This document shows positions 33,148 to 33,416 of a stretch of DNA of 33,416 bases, piece by piece. Source of the DNA: Oscillospiraceae bacterium (GTDB lineage Bacteria > Bacillota > Clostridia > Oscillospirales > Oscillospiraceae); the NCBI GenBank assembly GCA_009779845.1, contig WRBE01000026.1, forward strand, positions 1 through 33,416, written 5' to 3'. Under the pieces are notes generated by a model. That model did not search any database. It saw only the letters and a list, made by a program, of their open reading frames with translations, and was not told the origin of the DNA. A program made the position numbers and the translations under genes. Numbering within the stretch: the first letter of the stretch is position 1; each line of letters opens with the position of its first letter.

Positions 33148-33416
33148 CTATCTGATCCGCATCTGGTGCCATGATATCATATCAAACATGACAACTGTAT
33201 GTCCTGTTTCATGGGAACACGTGTAAATTTTTTCAAGTCCAACGGTTTCACCTCCGCCTTTACTACTCTTTTTACTTGGTCTGCCCGCCTTCTTAGGTGG
33301 CGGTGCGTCGGCCTCTGATGTATAGCCCGTCTTGAAAACAAAAGTGATTTTATAGGGGTTTTTGTTCCCGTGCTCGTCAACCTCGCCGATAATCACCTTC
33401 TCAACCATACTTTCAA
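33148..33416 (-). CDS. C-terminal end of a larger protein, possibly a serine recombinase
   Basis: The frame is open to the right edge, and the first internal ATG (33408) has no ribosome binding site, so this is the 3' part of a longer gene. The visible 89 residues include SMVEKVIIGEVDEHGNKNPY, which resembles the end of the large serine recombinases found in clostridial mobile elements. A basic linker (KKAGRPSKKSSKGG) and an unusual tail with CSHETGH follow. The recombinase assignment is tentative. Confidence 0.45.
   Translation of the reverse strand, partial: ESMVEKVIIGEVDEHGNKNPYKITFVFKTGYTSEADAPPPKKAGRPSKKSSKGGGETVGLEKIYTCSHETGHTVVMFDMISWHQMRIR

Noticed and set aside
33014..33226. Plus-strand 70-codon frame at the right end
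   Set aside because: It overlaps a minus-strand terminator and gene end, has no good ribosome binding site, and its composition looks like a shadow frame.

Overview
The window looks like a chromosomal segment of an endospore-forming member of the Bacillota, class Clostridia. It carries spo0A, a CotH-type spore coat kinase, a SpoIVFB-like membrane metalloprotease and a LytM/M23 partner. It also carries the paired clostridial genes for the TIGR03960 radical SAM protein and the TIGR03936 (DUF2344) protein, and an S-layer-homology (SLH) polysaccharide deacetylase. Ribosome binding sites are strong AGGAGG types and many promoters match the sigma-A consensus. Most genes are moderately GC-rich; AT-rich patches mark accessory insertions. 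The secreted GH43 protein at the left edge suggests a plant-polysaccharide-rich habitat such as gut, rumen or compost. That habitat is inference.

Layout. 1-7838 (minus): one giant secreted multidomain protein that runs off the left edge, with three GH43 propellers, two propeller-like modules lacking the usual catalytic signature, Ig-like linkers, two LamG domains and InlB-type repeats. 7839-11167 (plus): a control region with a TetR-like palindrome and a consensus promoter, then a four-gene cluster of a small exported Cys-rich protein, a DUF4418 membrane protein, a MacB/FtsX permease with a Cys-Cys pair in its external domain, and its ATPase. 11193-12769: a hairpin with an embedded promoter, rsmA (ksgA), and a LUD-domain gene. 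12952-15246: terminator, consensus promoter and the SLH-NodB deacetylase gene. 15254-18388 (minus): TIGR03936, TIGR03960 and SpoIVFB-like M50 genes in one transcription unit.

18389-19645: a repeat-rich island bracketed by 45-bp identical inverted repeats and carrying a small AT-rich membrane-protein gene. It separates the M50 gene from the M23 gene, which are often neighbours as spoIVFA-spoIVFB. 19646-24667 (minus): M23 peptidase, cotH-like, spo0A and queA, with clear terminators after cotH and spo0A. 24668-26900: an AT-rich accessory patch with a degenerate repeat copy, a large hairpin, an unrecognised four-TM membrane protein with a probable 3' frameshift, and a scar that fuses a phage antirepressor N-terminus to an IS3-type transposase C-terminus.

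26900-31473 (plus): a FUSC-HutD fusion protein, an acidic Met-rich lipoprotein, and a membrane protein with a lipocalin-like extracytoplasmic domain and PH-like intracellular domains. The last two genes share a Gly-Thr-Trp module and are followed by related about 45-bp repeats. 31517-33416 (minus): an MFS drug-type exporter, then the 3' end of a larger gene, probably a serine recombinase, entering from the right edge.

How the parts fit together. The sporulation genes form the conserved core. Around them are envelope and surface functions (SLH deacetylase, lipoprotein, exporters) and recurrent insertions. The least described pieces are the Cys-rich/DUF4418/MacB cluster, the FUSC-HutD fusion and the repeat-bracketed island. 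No rRNA, tRNA, CRISPR array or recognisable riboswitch was seen.
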